Part shown: piece by piece, positions 35,943 to 48,679 of the stretch | How positions within the stretch are numbered: the first letter of the stretch is position 1 | How the letters are laid out: the number at the start of each line of letters is the position of its first letter | NCBI RefSeq assembly: GCF_030272615.1 | Contig: NC_081410.1 | Span: forward strand, 139,292,849-139,356,848 | Source: Cryptomeria japonica | Lineage: Eukaryota; Streptophyta; Pinopsida; Cupressales; Cupressaceae | Direction of reading: 5' to 3' | Length of the DNA: 64,000 bases | Position numbers and translations under genes: made by a program | The notes under the pieces: model-generated | What the model was told of the DNA's origin: nothing | Seen by the model: only the letters and a program-made list of their open reading frames with translations | Database searches by the model: none

Positions 35943-36630
35943 AATGAACCTCCTCATAACCGTCTGCCTTAACTGTAGGCCATAGTTCACTACTAGTGGT
36001 TTGTCACCAAGTCGTAGCAAGTAACAGGCGAGCACCTTCATCCTGCAATATAGCAATGGTCATCCGATTGTGTGCAACCTACTCGCTTGTTAATTTGCCT
36101 GTTTACTACAAAATAGGCCGCTCTGAGACACACGTGCATGCAGGGGGTCCACTGAGCTGAGCTTCCATTCTGCCAAAAGCCCTTAAGCTTTGACACCTGA
36201 TATGCATGGAGCTTTGCATTTAATACAACAAATTTCCTCCACGTGGCCAATGTGGGATAAATTGTCTATGCCTTGAAAATTCATTTCTTTTGTAAACTCA
36301 GTTTGACACCCAAGTAGAAATGCCTTACATAGGCCGATTGCATCTGCATTGAAGTTTCTTTGCTTCCCATGTGCGACGCAAGGGATTTGGCGATACATTT
36401 GCCAAAAGAATTTGCCTGCAGGTTTTGATTTTTTATGCCCTCACAATACAAAGCCATGACTCATGCAAGAAAAATGGTTGAACCTTGAACCTTGAACCAA
36501 AAAGGTTCAAGTTCAAAATAAATTACAATAATGTGCTTTCCCTACCATAAAACAAAGCCACGAAGAAAAATCCATAAAGCAAGGCTTCATTGGGTCACCA
36601 AATTTAGCATGATTTTTATGAGTCCCAACA
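35943..36630 (+). repeat. 3' LTR of element E (homologous part; full LTR probably from about 34.56 kb)
   Basis: Paired with 30484-31177. Sequence left of it, back to at least 34780, has weak similarity to 30405-30480, so the full LTR may be about 2 kb. Inside that upstream part are two diverged tandem copies of a block of about 290 bp (TTTGGTTTGTT(T/C)G(G/A)CATCATTCTT at 35541 and 35828). Confidence 0.65.
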
Positions 36631-38350
36631 CAATGATCTTCACGAATTTGATAAAATGAGTCAACCAAAATAGATGAAACTCAGCAGTTGGACTAACTAT
36701 GTCTATTCTTTGATATGTTTGATGTGATTTTGATAATGTCTAGTTTCAAAAGTTTTCGAGTGTATTGATTCTATTTAAGAAATGATGGTGATCACGTTGA
36801 TAGTTTGATAGTGATTCGATAGATTAGACAATTGAGATTTATTGCAGATGTTTTGACAAGATATTTGTATCCTTTGTTTAACTTAGCGTGATGCATTTGA
36901 TTCTTGCGAGACATTTTATTACAACTTTTTTTTAAATTGATTTTTTTTTTTTAAATTGTATTTTGTGGATTGATATTTGAATGTTTTTGGATTGATTTTT
37001 TTATTTTATTTTATTTTTTATTTTTTTAGGACTTTATCTGAATGTCTAGGATTTTTCATGTTTTTATCTGAATGTTTAGGATTTTTTCAGGACTTTATCT
37101 AAATGTTTAGGAAAAAAAAATTAGTTATGCCCCCAATTATGAAAACCTGTATGATATGAAGATCTAGGTGATGCACATGGAGACAATTAATTTTTCAAAT
37201 GCAAATTATGTGAAATGAAGATGTAGTACCTATACAAGGATTAATATGTGTGCCCCTCAGTCTGAAATGCATCGATTTTATTGAAGGTGTGAAACATTTC
37301 AGAGATGGGAGTTCAATCCATCCCCAAAAGACTTTAGACAATCCAATCTAACACATTGTATAGCCAAGATTTATGAACGGAGGTGCAAAAAACTTCTCCA
37401 TCAATTCTTGAAACTTTGATCTTCTTTTGCCAATGTGTGTGCATTTGAATTCATTCTGACTCTTATAACCATCAAAGACCCTTGGAGTCCTATGTGGCTA
37501 GCTACGTGAGTTATTCTAACTTCAAAAGCATCCTGGATAGAGCCTCGATTCTAGCAAGATTTTAGGGCTCCAACAAGGTTAGACACTATAATCTCCCAAA
37601 CATTGCTCCATTTCCAATAGGCATCCATAGCCCTGATGGAGTTATTTGCATGTTCCCATAGTCAAGATTTTATTGTCGTACTTGTATGCATGATATTTCA
37701 ATAATATATCATTGTTTATTTTTCCGTGAGATGGATATTGGCATAGTATTTTTCTTTTCTTTTCTTCATTTTCTTGCCTTGACTTGTAAGTAATGAAACC
37801 TACGTGGGTATGACAATTACAGCGGCGCTGAAGTAGAATTTTGGATTTTTCACTAGCCACATGACCAACTAGGTATTTGTAATGACTTGTAGCTATTGAT
37901 TAATGTGTGATATATAGGAATTGAAAGATTTTGGGTAACAAGACTTGATAGTGAAACTTCTAGCCAATCAAGGATAAAGCTTAATCACAAGGTGACTTTG
38001 AAGATGAATGACTAAAGTCCTCCTAAAGACTTCATGAACATGTATCTAAGAAATGAGACAACCTTCATTCCTTTCTGTGTAGACAGGTGAATGACTCAGA
38101 GAATCATCATGCTTTTATTGATGAACCTATATGAGAAAGAAATAATAATACGAAGCTATATGTTGTGCAATGGTGATATGCAAGCAACTATGATGTATCC
38201 TGAAATGAAGATATGTAATGTAGTAGAGAAATATGCAAATGTAGTACTGAAAATTGAAATAAACCCACCCTTAGATGTAATATCTTTTTAGGTGCATATT
38301 GTTATTGAGTTGGTATGAACTTTCTGTAGATAATTCATTGATCTATGTTT
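36631..38350. other. AT-rich region, no supported gene
   Basis: Probably continues the old host sequence interrupted by element E. It contains T-rich tracts and three imperfect copies of a short unit around GGACTTTATCTGAATGT(C/T)TAGGA at 37027-37110. No coding signal could be supported. Confidence 0.35.
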
Positions 38351-38356
38351 GAAGAG

Positions 38357-40219
38357 TTAGATAAACCTATCTTTTTCAATAGGATATTCAACTGGGAGTC
38401 TTTCATGTATAATTTCTGCTATAGCCCCCTTATTTTCAAACAAATCCAGTTTTGGTAGACCTTCTTTCCCCCAGACTTTCAAGTGTGGGTGTATGAGGCA
38501 AACAGTTTTTGGTTTCAAAGTTGTGACATGAGTGGGTGCTATGCCTGTTTTTATTGATGCACTTGAAGAGGATGATGAAACCAACTAGGTGTTGATCTCA
38601 TTTGATGATGGTGCACATACATTTTTTGACAAGCTTCCCTATGTAGTATGATCTAGATTAGTGGTTCCATTGGTAAGGGGTTCATGAACAACTTGTATAG
38701 AGACATTGAGACCATGAGGGAGACAGAGATATGGTAGATTTATTTGGTGATATGGGATCTTGTGAGAGACATGGAGGATTAAGGGATGGAGGGATCATGA
38801 CAAGAATATGCAGAAGTAAATAGATTTTGTTTGGGACATGAAGGTAAATGTGTGCTTTGATCTTGGCTTGGAAAGAGATTATTATGAAGGATGGAAGGTA
38901 TGTCTTGACCTTGTTCAGGAGGTGGATGCTGGATGGGACTTGAAAGAAGATCTTGCTCTTGAGAAACAAGGGTGTTATTATGAGTGGAATAGAAAGGAAC
39001 AATGGGATCTTCTTCATAAGACTCTTCATCAGTGGGATCTTGATCAAAAATTGGGTAAGAGGAAAGGGTGTGTCCTTGATGTTGATTTATTTCATGACTC
39101 ATTTCTTCTAATTTTGGATTATCCTCTTGACATGAGGAAGGAGTTTGGATATGCATGGGAGATTCTTGGAAGGTTTAAACATTTTGGTTTGATGAGAAAG
39201 AATTTTGAATGAGACTCTCTAAATCATGACTTGGATTAGATTGGATTTGTGCTATGGATACCCCTTGGGCAATTGTGTTATTGGATAGAGATGGTGTGGA
39301 TTACTCTTGTGTAACTTCAAGGGATGATGAAATGGTGGATAGATATGATTGATTTAGATTTTGGTTGAATGGGATTTGGTTTGGGTTCAAAGAGCTTTGG
39401 TTTTGAATGTTGGGTTGATGTGACTGGTATGTTTGATATGTTGGGTTGAAAGAAGGTTGACATGACTCTAATGTTGGTTGAATTGAGGTAGGAATGATTT
39501 TGTTGGAGAATGAAAGTTGGCATGTTTTAACTGTCTCACAAGAAAAAGAAGGTTGGGTTGATAGTGATTCCCTCATGGTTATCACCTCCCTCATCATATT
39601 TTCTAACCAGCCCCTATGGTTGTTAGGACTAGTCATGTCTCTCATTTGTTGTAGAAAAGTCTTGATTTGTTGAGCTAAGATTTCTATGGATGGTGATGGA
39701 ATAGGAATGGAAGGGATGAATTATTCACCTTCCCTACAAAATTCATAACGCCAATCCATGATGTTTTCTTGATTGGTTTGGACCTAATATTGCAACATGA
39801 AAGATGTTTTCTCCATTTTCAGAATGTTACAATGTTAGATTGATTTGTTGATCTTGAAAAGCTTGTTTGTTGCGGGGTTTTGATCTTGTTGATATTGAAA
39901 CTTGAATTTGTTGAGGGGTTTGATCTTGTTAATGTTGAAACTTTACTTTTTTGAGGGGTTTGATCTTGTTGATAGTTGAAACTTGACTTTGTTGAGGGGT
40001 TTGATCTTGTTGATGTTGAAACTTGACTTCCTTGAGGAGTTTGATCTTGTTGAACTTTTGTCTTTGTAAAGACACAGTAGAAAGTAAAGAAAACAATCTT
40101 AAACTAAACAAAGAGAGCACTTGTTTAAAGGACTTTTTCAAATCCTCATGAATGATGAGATCTTTTTCAAGACCCCACTTTGTTTTCGATAGTATTTTGG
40201 CAATTTGATAGAAAATCAA
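38357..40219 (-). pseudogene. Q/N/S/P-rich unidentified reading frame
   Basis: Reading leftwards from 40219, overlapping frames with several stops and frameshifts span about 1.8 kb. The first part encodes a 14-residue repeat (see 39870-40050). The middle is low-complexity (NPNQIPFNQNLNQSYLS, SCQPSFNPTYQTYQSHQP), and an acidic block follows (DQDPTDEESYEEDPIVPF). The last 75 codons look more ordered (PTHVTTLKPKTVCLIHPHLK, AIAEIIHERLPVEY). No zinc knuckle or enzymatic motif is visible. It could be a decayed gag-like ORF of an unrecognised retroelement. Confidence 0.4.
39870..40050 (-). repeat. 42-bp minisatellite, about 4 copies, coding-phase period
   Basis: Units of about 42 bp with the core GAGG(G/A)GTTTGATCTTGTTGAT (split: GAGGGGTTTGA, TCTTGTTGAT) and TTGAAACTTGA. 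On the minus strand each unit encodes about 14 residues (KVKFQHQQDQTPQQ type), so the period keeps frame. Confidence 0.75.
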
Positions 40220-40229
40220 ACAGAATCTC

Positions 40230-42230
40230 CTAAGGTCAAAAGGTCACAAGTATTATCACATCCTACAACTTGATACTCTATCACCTCAAACAACCCTATC
40301 ACACCCTAGGGTTCACCTTTTTTTTTGCCTTTTTTTTTTTTTTTTTCAGAAATTAGACTAAAGAAGACCGCTCCTCAATTGGCTTCTTATCCTGGGAGAT
40401 ATATGGTGAGTGCCTTAGGGACAGATTCTTCCCCACCATTGCACTGTGATAATCCAAGTGTCTGGTTACTGACTCAATTGGGCTTCTAATTTCTAAGGTG
40501 TTTAGAAAGGGTTCTATTTGATTGGTCACAATCAGCAGTGTTTTATGCTCCATTGAGGGAGGTCTCCAAATCTATAGAGGTTATGCTCTACAAATTTTAA
40601 TGTATCGTATATGCACTGAGGGAGGCATAATGTTGTTGTGACAACATGTATCACTCTTCGCGTATGATTTTAATCACATATGCATTTATTTAGAGTGTCT
40701 TGGATTACTTGACTTTAGCCATTGCCACTTAGGTCGTTCCCTCTCACTTGGCCTTATGGGCTACTTCGGAGGAAAGCCTTCTAAAGGTGTTATCCTAATG
40801 CAGAAAATTAAATAAAGAATGAAAAAGGTGGGTCTAGCTTTTTGATCACCCAAAAAAGGGGAGAACATATACCTGTCACCTTGAAGACATGACAAACAAT
40901 GATTCCTTTTAAACCTTAATTGCAATGTTTTCTAAACTATTGGAGATGTTTCTCCAAAAAGGCATGGGGTTTTATTTAACCGTCATAACAATGATGAAAG
41001 TTGTATTGTTCTTTTTAACAATGCCAAAATAAATTTTCTACTCTAACCCTATAGAGAAAACAATGTTAGTAGACATATGGTGGGCTATTCAGCCTAATTT
41101 TCTCAGTTACAGAGCTCTGTCTTTTCACAAACAGAGAGCAATCCTGATAAAAACCATAACTAAATAAGGAAAGAATGTGAAAAATCTAAACTGGTAATTA
41201 TGAACTAGCTATTGAGAAATTATGAACTAATATTTGATTAATCGCGAACTGATATGTTGTCAATTGTGAATTGATGTCTGATAAATTGTATAGCAATATC
41301 ACTCCAATTGCTCATCAGCTAGATGCAATTTTTTTTATAATTTTTTTTAATAAACAACCACAAAAGACAGAAGATAGAGATTTTATTCTTCAATGATGTT
41401 ATCGCAAATCACATGATCCATCACATCAATATCATCATAAAATTTGTATTTGGCAATGAATCGGTGATTGCTTCTATGGTATTGGGTGATTTCTTCTTTT
41501 TCTTCAATTTAGCAAACCTCTCTTTCTTCTTTTAGGAGTCTTTGGTATGATCTCTATTCTCTCCTATGTTGTCTTGTGCTCCTTGCACCTGAGATTTTGA
41601 AGGTTACCTTTCTTCCCATTGGATTAGACACAATTTATTTAAAAAATAAAAATTTCTAGAAATAAAAAAAATAATGGGTTACGTGCGCAAGATCAACTAA
41701 TTAAGAAACGACAAATAAAAAATTATTTTTTCCCCTTTTTTGAGGAATTGCAGATCATTTTAGAAATTGCGGTGGATTTTACTATCAATTGTAATGAATT
41801 TTAATGGCAAATGCTGATAAACATTTGTAATTGTGAATTTTTGTCTGATCAATTGTAGATTCTAGTTTTTTGTGCACGCATGGATTTGCAAAGACAACTA
41901 AAACAACAGAGGAAGGTTAGATATGATTCATGTCAGATTTACCAATTGTATTCAGGGGTAAATTAAGCGTAAATAACATAATTAGATTATCAGAGTGAAT
42001 CACCAACTCTAATCTAATCAAATTACTCCTAAATTATATTGAAATAACATCAAATCAATTGTACAATGAAAGTAAATATAATTTAAACTCCCTCAATTGA
42101 TGTGATGAAGCTTCCATTTCTCTTCTCTATTATTGTTGATGTAGGTGGCTCTCAGGTATTGCACTTGATTTGTTGCATAAGATGGACAATAACTTTGAAG
42201 ACTGTGATTCTAGATTTTGTGATTCTCTAG
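40230..42230. other. Non-coding AT-rich region
   Basis: No supported gene. Homopolymer T/A tracts occur near 40318-40347 and 41640-41675. Variants of the ATTGTGAATTGAT motif seen at 4870-5000 recur near 41250-41290 and 41810-41860, so both regions may derive from the same old repeat. Confidence 0.35.
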
Positions 42231-42239
42231 CTTGAAATG

Positions 42240-43050
42240 AGAAAATGAGGTTGAATTTATAGATTTTCAACACAAAAGAGGTGAGAATTTGAACTCAAGT
42301 GTTGATTGATAGACAACTGAAATTGATTGATCTTTTAACTCATTATATTGAGGAGTCAACTGAAAAGATTGGAGAGTGAACTCAATTGATTGACCAGTAG
42401 ACTCAATAGACTAGTCAATTGACTTAGTTGATGAATCAGATGACTTAATTGATGGATTAGAAGACTGAAATGATTGATTGGTCATAAAAAGATGATTTTG
42501 AGTGAAAATGAGAGTTTGATGAGTTAACTGAGTTAAATAATTAGATAACTGATTTGATCAATCAGTTTTGATTTTAGCATGTGCTGTAGGATTTTGAAAT
42601 TGAATTTGGACTTTCGAATGTTGAAATGCACATGAAATTAACTGAAATTCATATTTGGTGAAATATGAATTTGGAAGAAATGAAATTAATCGGAATTAAG
42701 TGAAATTCGAATTTGAGGAAAATGACATTAAATTACATGGAATTAATTGGAATTACAATTTGGGAATTGGAAGAATTAAATTAATTAATTAAATAATTTA
42801 AATGGAATTTTTAATCATACGAAATTGAATTAACTAAATAATAAAGATTATTTAACTAAGGAGAATGTTGCAATTAATTAAATAATTGATATTTAATTAA
42901 TAATTGAGATAGGGTTAATTGATTAAATGATGAAATGATAGAAATTTGATAATTAGAAATGTTAAGTGTTCTGATCAGAAGAAATATTTAATTTAATCAA
43001 ATAATAAAAGAATTACTTAATTAGATAGACGAATAATTAGTGTAGAATTA
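42240..43050. repeat. Low-complexity (A/T)-rich region with TTGATTGA and TTAATTAA-type near-repeats
   Basis: From 42290 to 42560 the motifs (A/G)ATTGATTGA, GACT(T/C)A and AGTCAA(C/T)TGA recur irregularly. From 42640 to 43050 the sequence is dominated by AATTAATT and GGAATTAA variants. Nothing coding is supported. Confidence 0.5.
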
Positions 43051-43056
43051 ATGAGA

Positions 43057-43800
43057 TATTTTTAGGTGTCTGGGGGGGTGAATCAGTGTCTAACCGGTTG
43101 AATGAATTTTTAAACTTATTTATAACTTTGCAACCCAAAATAGTGTACCGGTAAACAAGAATTAATGCAGTAAACACAAATAACAGAGACAACATAGAAA
43201 AACATCATAACACAAGATATTTTAATGAGGAAACCCAGTGTGGGAAAAACGTCGATGGGAGTTGTGACCCACAATATTTACTCACTGGACAATGAATAAA
43301 TACTACTTACAATAGGGGCCTACATGCAGGGAGGCCAACAGCCTAGAGCTCACTACTCAATGAAGAGTCTCACTAACTACAAAATGGATAATTAAATCCA
43401 ATACAATGTACTGCTCAAAACAACATCTCTAATGCTAGGTTCAGTACCGGTTTAAGCTTAGATAGATACCTTAACCAAAAACCTTCACTGCCACTAAACA
43501 ATTATCTTCTACCATACATATCATATCAAAATGATCTATAAGATCTCATACATATATGAGTCTTTTACAATATACCAAGTTGGCTTACAAAAGATAATTA
43601 TATTACAATATACAAAAGTTCATCCCATGTCAGCCTGAGTGCCGATAGGATTTGATGCCGATGTAATCTAAATGCCGGTGTAAGTGCATGTCGGTGTCGG
43701 TGTCTATTGATGCATGTAGAAACCTATTTCCAATTGGTTTCCAGTTGGTTGCCATCAATGACAACATCAACTATTCTCATTAGAGTGTAGAATGCCAATA
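43057..43800 (-). repeat. 3' LTR of element C (about 744 bp)
   Basis: In plus orientation it ends AATGCCAATA next to the polypurine tract, like element A's TATTGG start. Its left part carries the GGGGGGGTGAATCAGTGTCTAACCGG block (split: GGGGGGGTGAATC, AGTGTCTAACCGG). The family motif GTGGGAAAAACGTCGATGGGAG lies near 43231-43252 (split: GTGGGAAAAACG, TCGATGGGAG). The exact left edge is uncertain by a few bases. Confidence 0.7.
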
Positions 43801-44128
43801 ATCTTCCCCTTTGGCATTGATGGAAATACTCATGAGAAAATTCAAAACTTTTATCCCAAAACTGAAATCCAAAAGGATATGCTCCCCCTGAGCAACTGAT
43901 CTCCTCTAAACATGCATTTTTCTCTCCACTACTCCCCCTTTGACATCAATGATAGAGGATGTCGTAAATAATCAAAGAGTACAAAAATGCTACCTCAAGT
44001 TTTGTAACCGGTTGGTTACTATCTAAAAAATGTCCGCCAAAAATAGATTCAAACTCTGGATAAACTTGTTGTTGTTTGTTAGAGTTGCCTCAGTTTGCTG
44101 GATCATACTAGTTAGATAATGCATTTGT
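43057..44128 (-). mobile_element. Element C: same family as A and B; 3' LTR plus internal stub
   Basis: The 3' LTR occupies about 43057-43800. To its right come the polypurine tracts (43801-43952) and the end of ORF2-like sequence that aligns with element B near 59121-59220 (for example CCGGTTGGTTAC against CCAGTTGGTTAC). Element B begins exactly at 44129, so C's internal region is cut there. The rest of C should reappear beyond the right edge of the window. Confidence 0.7.
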
Positions 44129-44175
44129 TGTTAGAATTCCCACAGATACTGAGAGGGGGGGGGGGGGGGTGAATC
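44129..44175 (-). repeat. 3' LTR of element B, distal 47 bp (left of gypsy)
   Basis: TGTTAGAATTCCCACAGATACTGAGAG followed by a run of 15 G and TGAATC, matching the start of the 5' LTR at 63869 (split: TGTTAGAATTCCC, ACAGATACTGAGAG). It ends in GAATC, the gypsy target duplication. The G run is 15 long here against 6 in the 5' LTR. Confidence 0.8.
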
Positions 44176-44713
44176 TGTCATGCCCAGACTTTTGGGTACA
44201 AACAAATTTTTTTTCTTTTTAAACACATCCTAATGAGACTATTTTGCTAAAAAGATCCGAATAACAAGTTTAGTCTTAACTATGTTTTGAACTAATCTAA
44301 TAACTAAATCAATTTGGTGAAAAATATTTTAAATTTAAAAGCGGGATATTGTTTCTCCAAAAGAGTTATTATTATCTCTTCAATTAATAAATAAATAACT
44401 CATTTAAACAAAGGCTCAAAATTAAATTGACAAGAGATATAAATAATTCTCCAATAGCCTTTTTATTTGCTAGGAAATAAATTAATGAGTCCTAACACTT
44501 AGATTATTAAAATCTATTATGCAAAATTAAAATTAATTAAAATGTGCCTAACAAACTCAATTAAAGGGCCATCATGACTTACAAACATCATTATAAATCC
44601 CTAAAGGTTAATCTCCCAAAGAGTCTAAAATTTAAGGCATCATATTTAAATGATTATATATACATATGAAATATGAACATAAATTAATAAATCTAAGATT
44701 AGATATTATATGT

Positions 44714-44715
<2 letters not shown>

Positions 44716-44808
<93 letters not shown>
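44716..44808. repeat. (TA)n microsatellite, about 46 units
   Basis: An uninterrupted alternating AT/TA tract of 93 bp inside the left gypsy LTR. The equivalent position in the right LTR has no such tract and instead carries the TTAATG minisatellite at 54072-54383. Confidence 0.95.
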
Positions 44809-44809
<1 letters not shown>

Positions 44810-45049
44810 CACATATCATTAAGTTTAAGGGATGGGGAAAACCCGATTCAAATTTTGAATGGGAATTTCCCCCTTTTTCTTTCATTTCTTTCAAAAAGAA
44901 TCTAAAAGGTCTCTATGCTAACCTTAACCCGAATTGGGTTAGGGTTGCATATATATTTTTGGTGTAGCAACCCTAATCTTATACCCTTTTTTTTATCATC
45001 TTATTATTATTTTTTTTGTAGTGTTGTGTGTGTGTGTGACTGTGTAGGT

Positions 45050-45400
45050 CAAAGGAGGCGGCGTATTACCATGGGCCGTGAAAGACGCTTGTGCAAGGCC
45101 AAGGGTTTTAATGGTGGAGCCGCAGGTTTTATGCACGGGGGGGCGATGGAGGAGTTCTCACAAGGGCTCCACGCAGGGATGGCCGCAACCATGACTACGG
45201 GTCATGGCCCACAGTGGCAGCCTTGGCCGCCACAAGGGGTCGCGGCCCGTAGCTCGATTGCCGCCGCCACTGTGAGGCACCACCCATTGGGGAAGGCCGA
45301 AGCCTCCCCGTCAATGGGTTGCAACCCACAGGAGCGGCTACGCCCGCTGCTGGGAGTCACCGCCCACAGCTAGGGTCGGCCACCTTGCGGTGTGGCGCTA
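45050..45400. other. CpG-rich block inside gypsy LTR (left copy)
   Basis: About 350 bp of GC-rich sequence with many CG dinucleotides in an otherwise AT-rich LTR. It has repeated GGCCCACAG / CGGCCCGTAGCTCG-type words. The matching block in the other LTR is 54530-54890. Open frames across it on the plus strand are antisense to the element and have no family resemblance. Possible roles are LTR promoter or enhancer. Confidence 0.6.
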
Positions 45401-45619
45401 GGGGTTTCCAAAATGAAGTTTATTTATTAAAAAAAAAAAAAAGGCAAAACATATATTTAATATATATATATATATATTTAATATATATATATTTAATATT
45501 TATATATATATATATATATTCATATATATATATATATACATTTCTTTCTGAGGATGTAATGATTCAAAGGGATCAGATTCATAGGCTGAGTCTATTTTTA
45601 AAAATAAAAAAAATGTAGA

Positions 45620-45662
<43 letters not shown>

Positions 45663-48651
45663 TAAGCATTCTGTTTATATATATATATTTTATTTCTTTA
45701 TAACATGCAAAAAATAATAAATTATTACCAACATGATAATAGATGCAATATTTTCATTTTCTATTATGTTAATATTTAGTCTTTAAATGCTGTCCTTATA
45801 TACTTTTTTTTTTTTTTATGCAAATCAAAAACTAATTATTTCCTTAGCATAATAAACCTAGCTTAATGGGAAATACTACATTGTTTCATTGCTTAAAGCA
45901 TTTTGTATATTTCTTTTCTTTTTATAAACACTAACAGCAAGCTCTAATGTGTTTCTTTCATTTACTAAGTCTAGATGCTAACTTAAGAAGTAGGCTATGA
46001 ACTTTAAATTTATTTTCTGTAGTAAACAAAGGAGGAAATGATAGAATTAATTAAGCTACAACAACATTAATAAAACTAAAATATCATTTAAAACCCTTTT
46101 TTTTTTTCCAAGTTAAATACAACATAGTGTTCATATTAAAGGAAATGTAACTATGTATGCATTTTGGAACTAAACTAATATGACTAAGAGATCATTCTCA
46201 ACTTAATAGCTCACATGTTATGCTAATTTAATTATCTACACTATTTTCATTATGCATAGCAGAAAGAATAGACTTTTATTTTTCCATTAATAAGAATGCA
46301 ACAAATATTTTATTTCAACAACTATAGGAACTTAATCCATAAATAACACTTTCTTTTTTTTTGCAAAAATAACTTAATAGGAAAATACATTTCTTTTAAA
46401 AGCATATAGAATACAAGGTAGTCAATATTACAAAAGGGCGTGATACCCAACTAGTCTCTCATTTCCATTAAATGAGAACTTGAAATAAAAATGAATGCAC
46501 TTCCTCTATTTTTTTTGAAATAAATACAACATATAACTTTCCTTTTTGCATTGCTGCCATTAAAATACAATATTCCCTTCCCCAAACTTTTCTGCAAGTC
46601 AAATAAAAACTAGCAACTCCTAGCTTTCTTTTTTTTCATTTCTTTTTTCTTCCCAAACATCCTGCAAATTAACATAAGGCTTGACCATGGAGTGCTCACC
46701 TCCCAGCCTAGGCTTACTAGAAGCCACCCCCGAGCTTGGAGAACCAAGCACTAGACCGGTTACACACATACAAACACAACAAGCAAGGGATAAACACACA
46801 ACTAACACTTTCCCAACCAAGGCTACACTTCACCACAAATTGTGATGATTTTCCAAGGGTGGAAGTGGACCAAGTACCATTGGGGAGACTGCAAGCATGG
46901 AACATCACAAGTCACCTCATGGCAACTAAATACAATATAAGTCCATACCCCACATCCGTATGCCCCCCCAAAGGCATACAAACCATACCTTCTCTCCTTA
47001 TGACCCCCAAATGCATAAACAAGGCTACGCAGCAAGGGTCACAAAAAAAACACCCTTGAGATCACTCTCATAATGAGAGCCTCTCACCCAAGGCTGTTAA
47101 ACTCCTTCCACCCCAAGACCATCCTACTCTCCTAAGAGTAGGAGGCTTTGGATACTTTCAATACAAGAAAATGCATATAAGAAATGAAGGGAAATGTCAC
47201 ATATTCTTTCACAAAGTAAAAATACAAATAAACAACTCTTTCATACAAGCATTTCTTCAAATATACATATGCAACATAACAAAAGAGAGTAAGAACCAAG
47301 CTTCAATCTGCCCAAAGGTTTTACTAGATCTAGTTGAGGATGAGCAGCCCAAATCCACACAATCTTTTCTCCAAGACTTAGCCAAAAATTTTATCCTACA
47401 ACTATTCTTCTCAAAATTGCATAATCTCCAACAATGGAGAGTGGGTGATTAACTCACTAAGTCCCTAATCCTTGCCTAAGAAGACCTCTCTCACTCTTCC
47501 CAACCCCTTGGATAGAGTAAGAGTTCCCATTGGTTGGTCTTCCCAACCTCTTACATGTTGCTAAAACTGGAAAGAGAAAAGGTAAGAGAGGATGGGGAAG
47601 AGAGTCTAACATCAAAAAAGAAGGTTGTCTATCCTAGGAGGAACCTTCTAAGTTGAATTTTCGCTTACCTTGGAAAAACCACTTTTTGAGGTGACTAAAC
47701 AGTCACATGGGAGTAGTCACATGTTTAAAAATACCCCTAACCCATAGGTATACCCTTTGGACCTTCGGAAAAGCCCTAAAACTAACCCTAGGAGTCCATT
47801 TGACCCCTTAGAAACCCAACTAAAGTTAACCTACGGGTCAAACTTGAGTTGATCACTCCCAAGGCTCCCTTCCCAAGGCAAATTTGGGACCACACTCAAA
47901 ATTTTGGAATGGGCTTTGGTAGAAACAAACTCCCTCCAAGAGACAAGTAAAAATCAATGACACTAATCAACACGTGTCAAGTGACACAATAAAATACACT
48001 ATAAAATTATAGATGGAATTTGTCTCTTGTTGGATTTACACAAGTTAATAAATTCAATTCAACACACATGCAACATTTACTTTCACAAATAAAAAAGGAT
48101 ACAAACGGGGTGTTGTCTCTCCAAATAGACAACCCCTGGCTTTACAAACGTACATAGGTCTAGGTTTGGTTCTCCATAATATTTCCATGGTCACATGGAT
48201 AATTTTCCTGCGCATTTCAATTTACACATTAGTAATTCCAAATAACCACATATATTATTAAACACATGAATTTGAATACACATCAAACACTCTGCATACA
48301 ATTGACATTAATAAAACAATATCTTATATATCCCAATTACTCCACATAAGCAATTATCATAATCCTCATAATTTTGATCCATTCATAATATATGCATCGT
48401 ATTTCTATCATCATAATAAAGTTCTGCAAATCCAATAATGACATACATCATCTCCAAGTCATCCTATTCTAGAATCATATAAAGTTTCATATCCATAATG
48501 CATAAAAATGAAGCATCAATATACATCAATGTTATCCAAATCATGGAATCATATAAGTTCAAAATCCATAATGCAATAAAATAAAGCAACCATAATAGTC
48601 TCAACATGAAAATAATAGAAATGCTAGGATGAGTCGGGGTAGGGCCTCACA

Positions 48652-48670
48652 CCCTCCCCCTCTAGGCATG
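48652..48670 (-). promoter_or_regulatory. Polypurine tract of gypsy element
   Basis: The minus strand reads CTAGAGGGGGAGGGTG directly before the 3' LTR start TGAGGCCC. Confidence 0.85.
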
Positions 48671-48679
48671 AACTTCCTC

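Larger units (their letters stand above)
30484..36630 (+). mobile_element. Element E: old LTR retrotransposon (Tat/Ogre-type primer site), heavily decayed
   Basis: A direct repeat of about 690 bp occurs at 30484-31177 and 35943-36630. Both copies end TTTAGCATGATTTTTATGAGTCCCAACA (split: TTTAGCATGATTTT, TATGAGTCCCAACA). A primer-site-like sequence follows the left copy directly. By eye the copies differ at about 15% of positions, so this is the oldest LTR pair in the window. The left LTR appears internally deleted, because the right one continues leftwards to at least 34780. No gag or pol belonging to E is seen inside. Confidence 0.6.
44176..48651 (-). repeat. 3' LTR of gypsy element (4,476 bp)
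   Basis: Plus-strand ends TGTCATGCCC...GGCCTCACA. It contains a (TA)n tract (44716-44808), a CpG-rich block (about 45050-45400) and further TA-rich tracts at 45460-45540 and 45626-45659. Apart from one replaced segment (44650-44897) it aligns along its length with 53601-58145. Confidence 0.92.

Noticed and set aside
38838-39212. Plus-strand frame of 124 codons rich in Leu, Asp and Trp
   Set aside because: Shadow of the Q/N/S/P-rich minus-strand frame, which shows the better compositional continuity.
44155-44169. 15-G homopolymer as a G-quadruplex control element
   Set aside because: The family LTR has a shorter G tract (6-10) at this position. The length is most simply explained by slippage, or by assembly uncertainty in a homopolymer.
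44706-44967. Frames encoding repeated Ile-Tyr on both strands
   Set aside because: Translation of the (TA)n microsatellite; not a gene.
44915-45373. Plus-strand frame of 152 codons across the CpG-rich block, with a shorter counterpart at 54639-54866
   Set aside because: Antisense to the gypsy element, no family motif, and frame and length are not preserved between the two LTR copies. GC-rich sequence has few stops by chance.
46736-47059. Frames in both gypsy LTRs (46736-47059 and 56229-56495, and the opposite strand)
   Set aside because: They occur in both LTRs only because the LTRs are copies. The frames are short, differ in length and show no protein-like motif.
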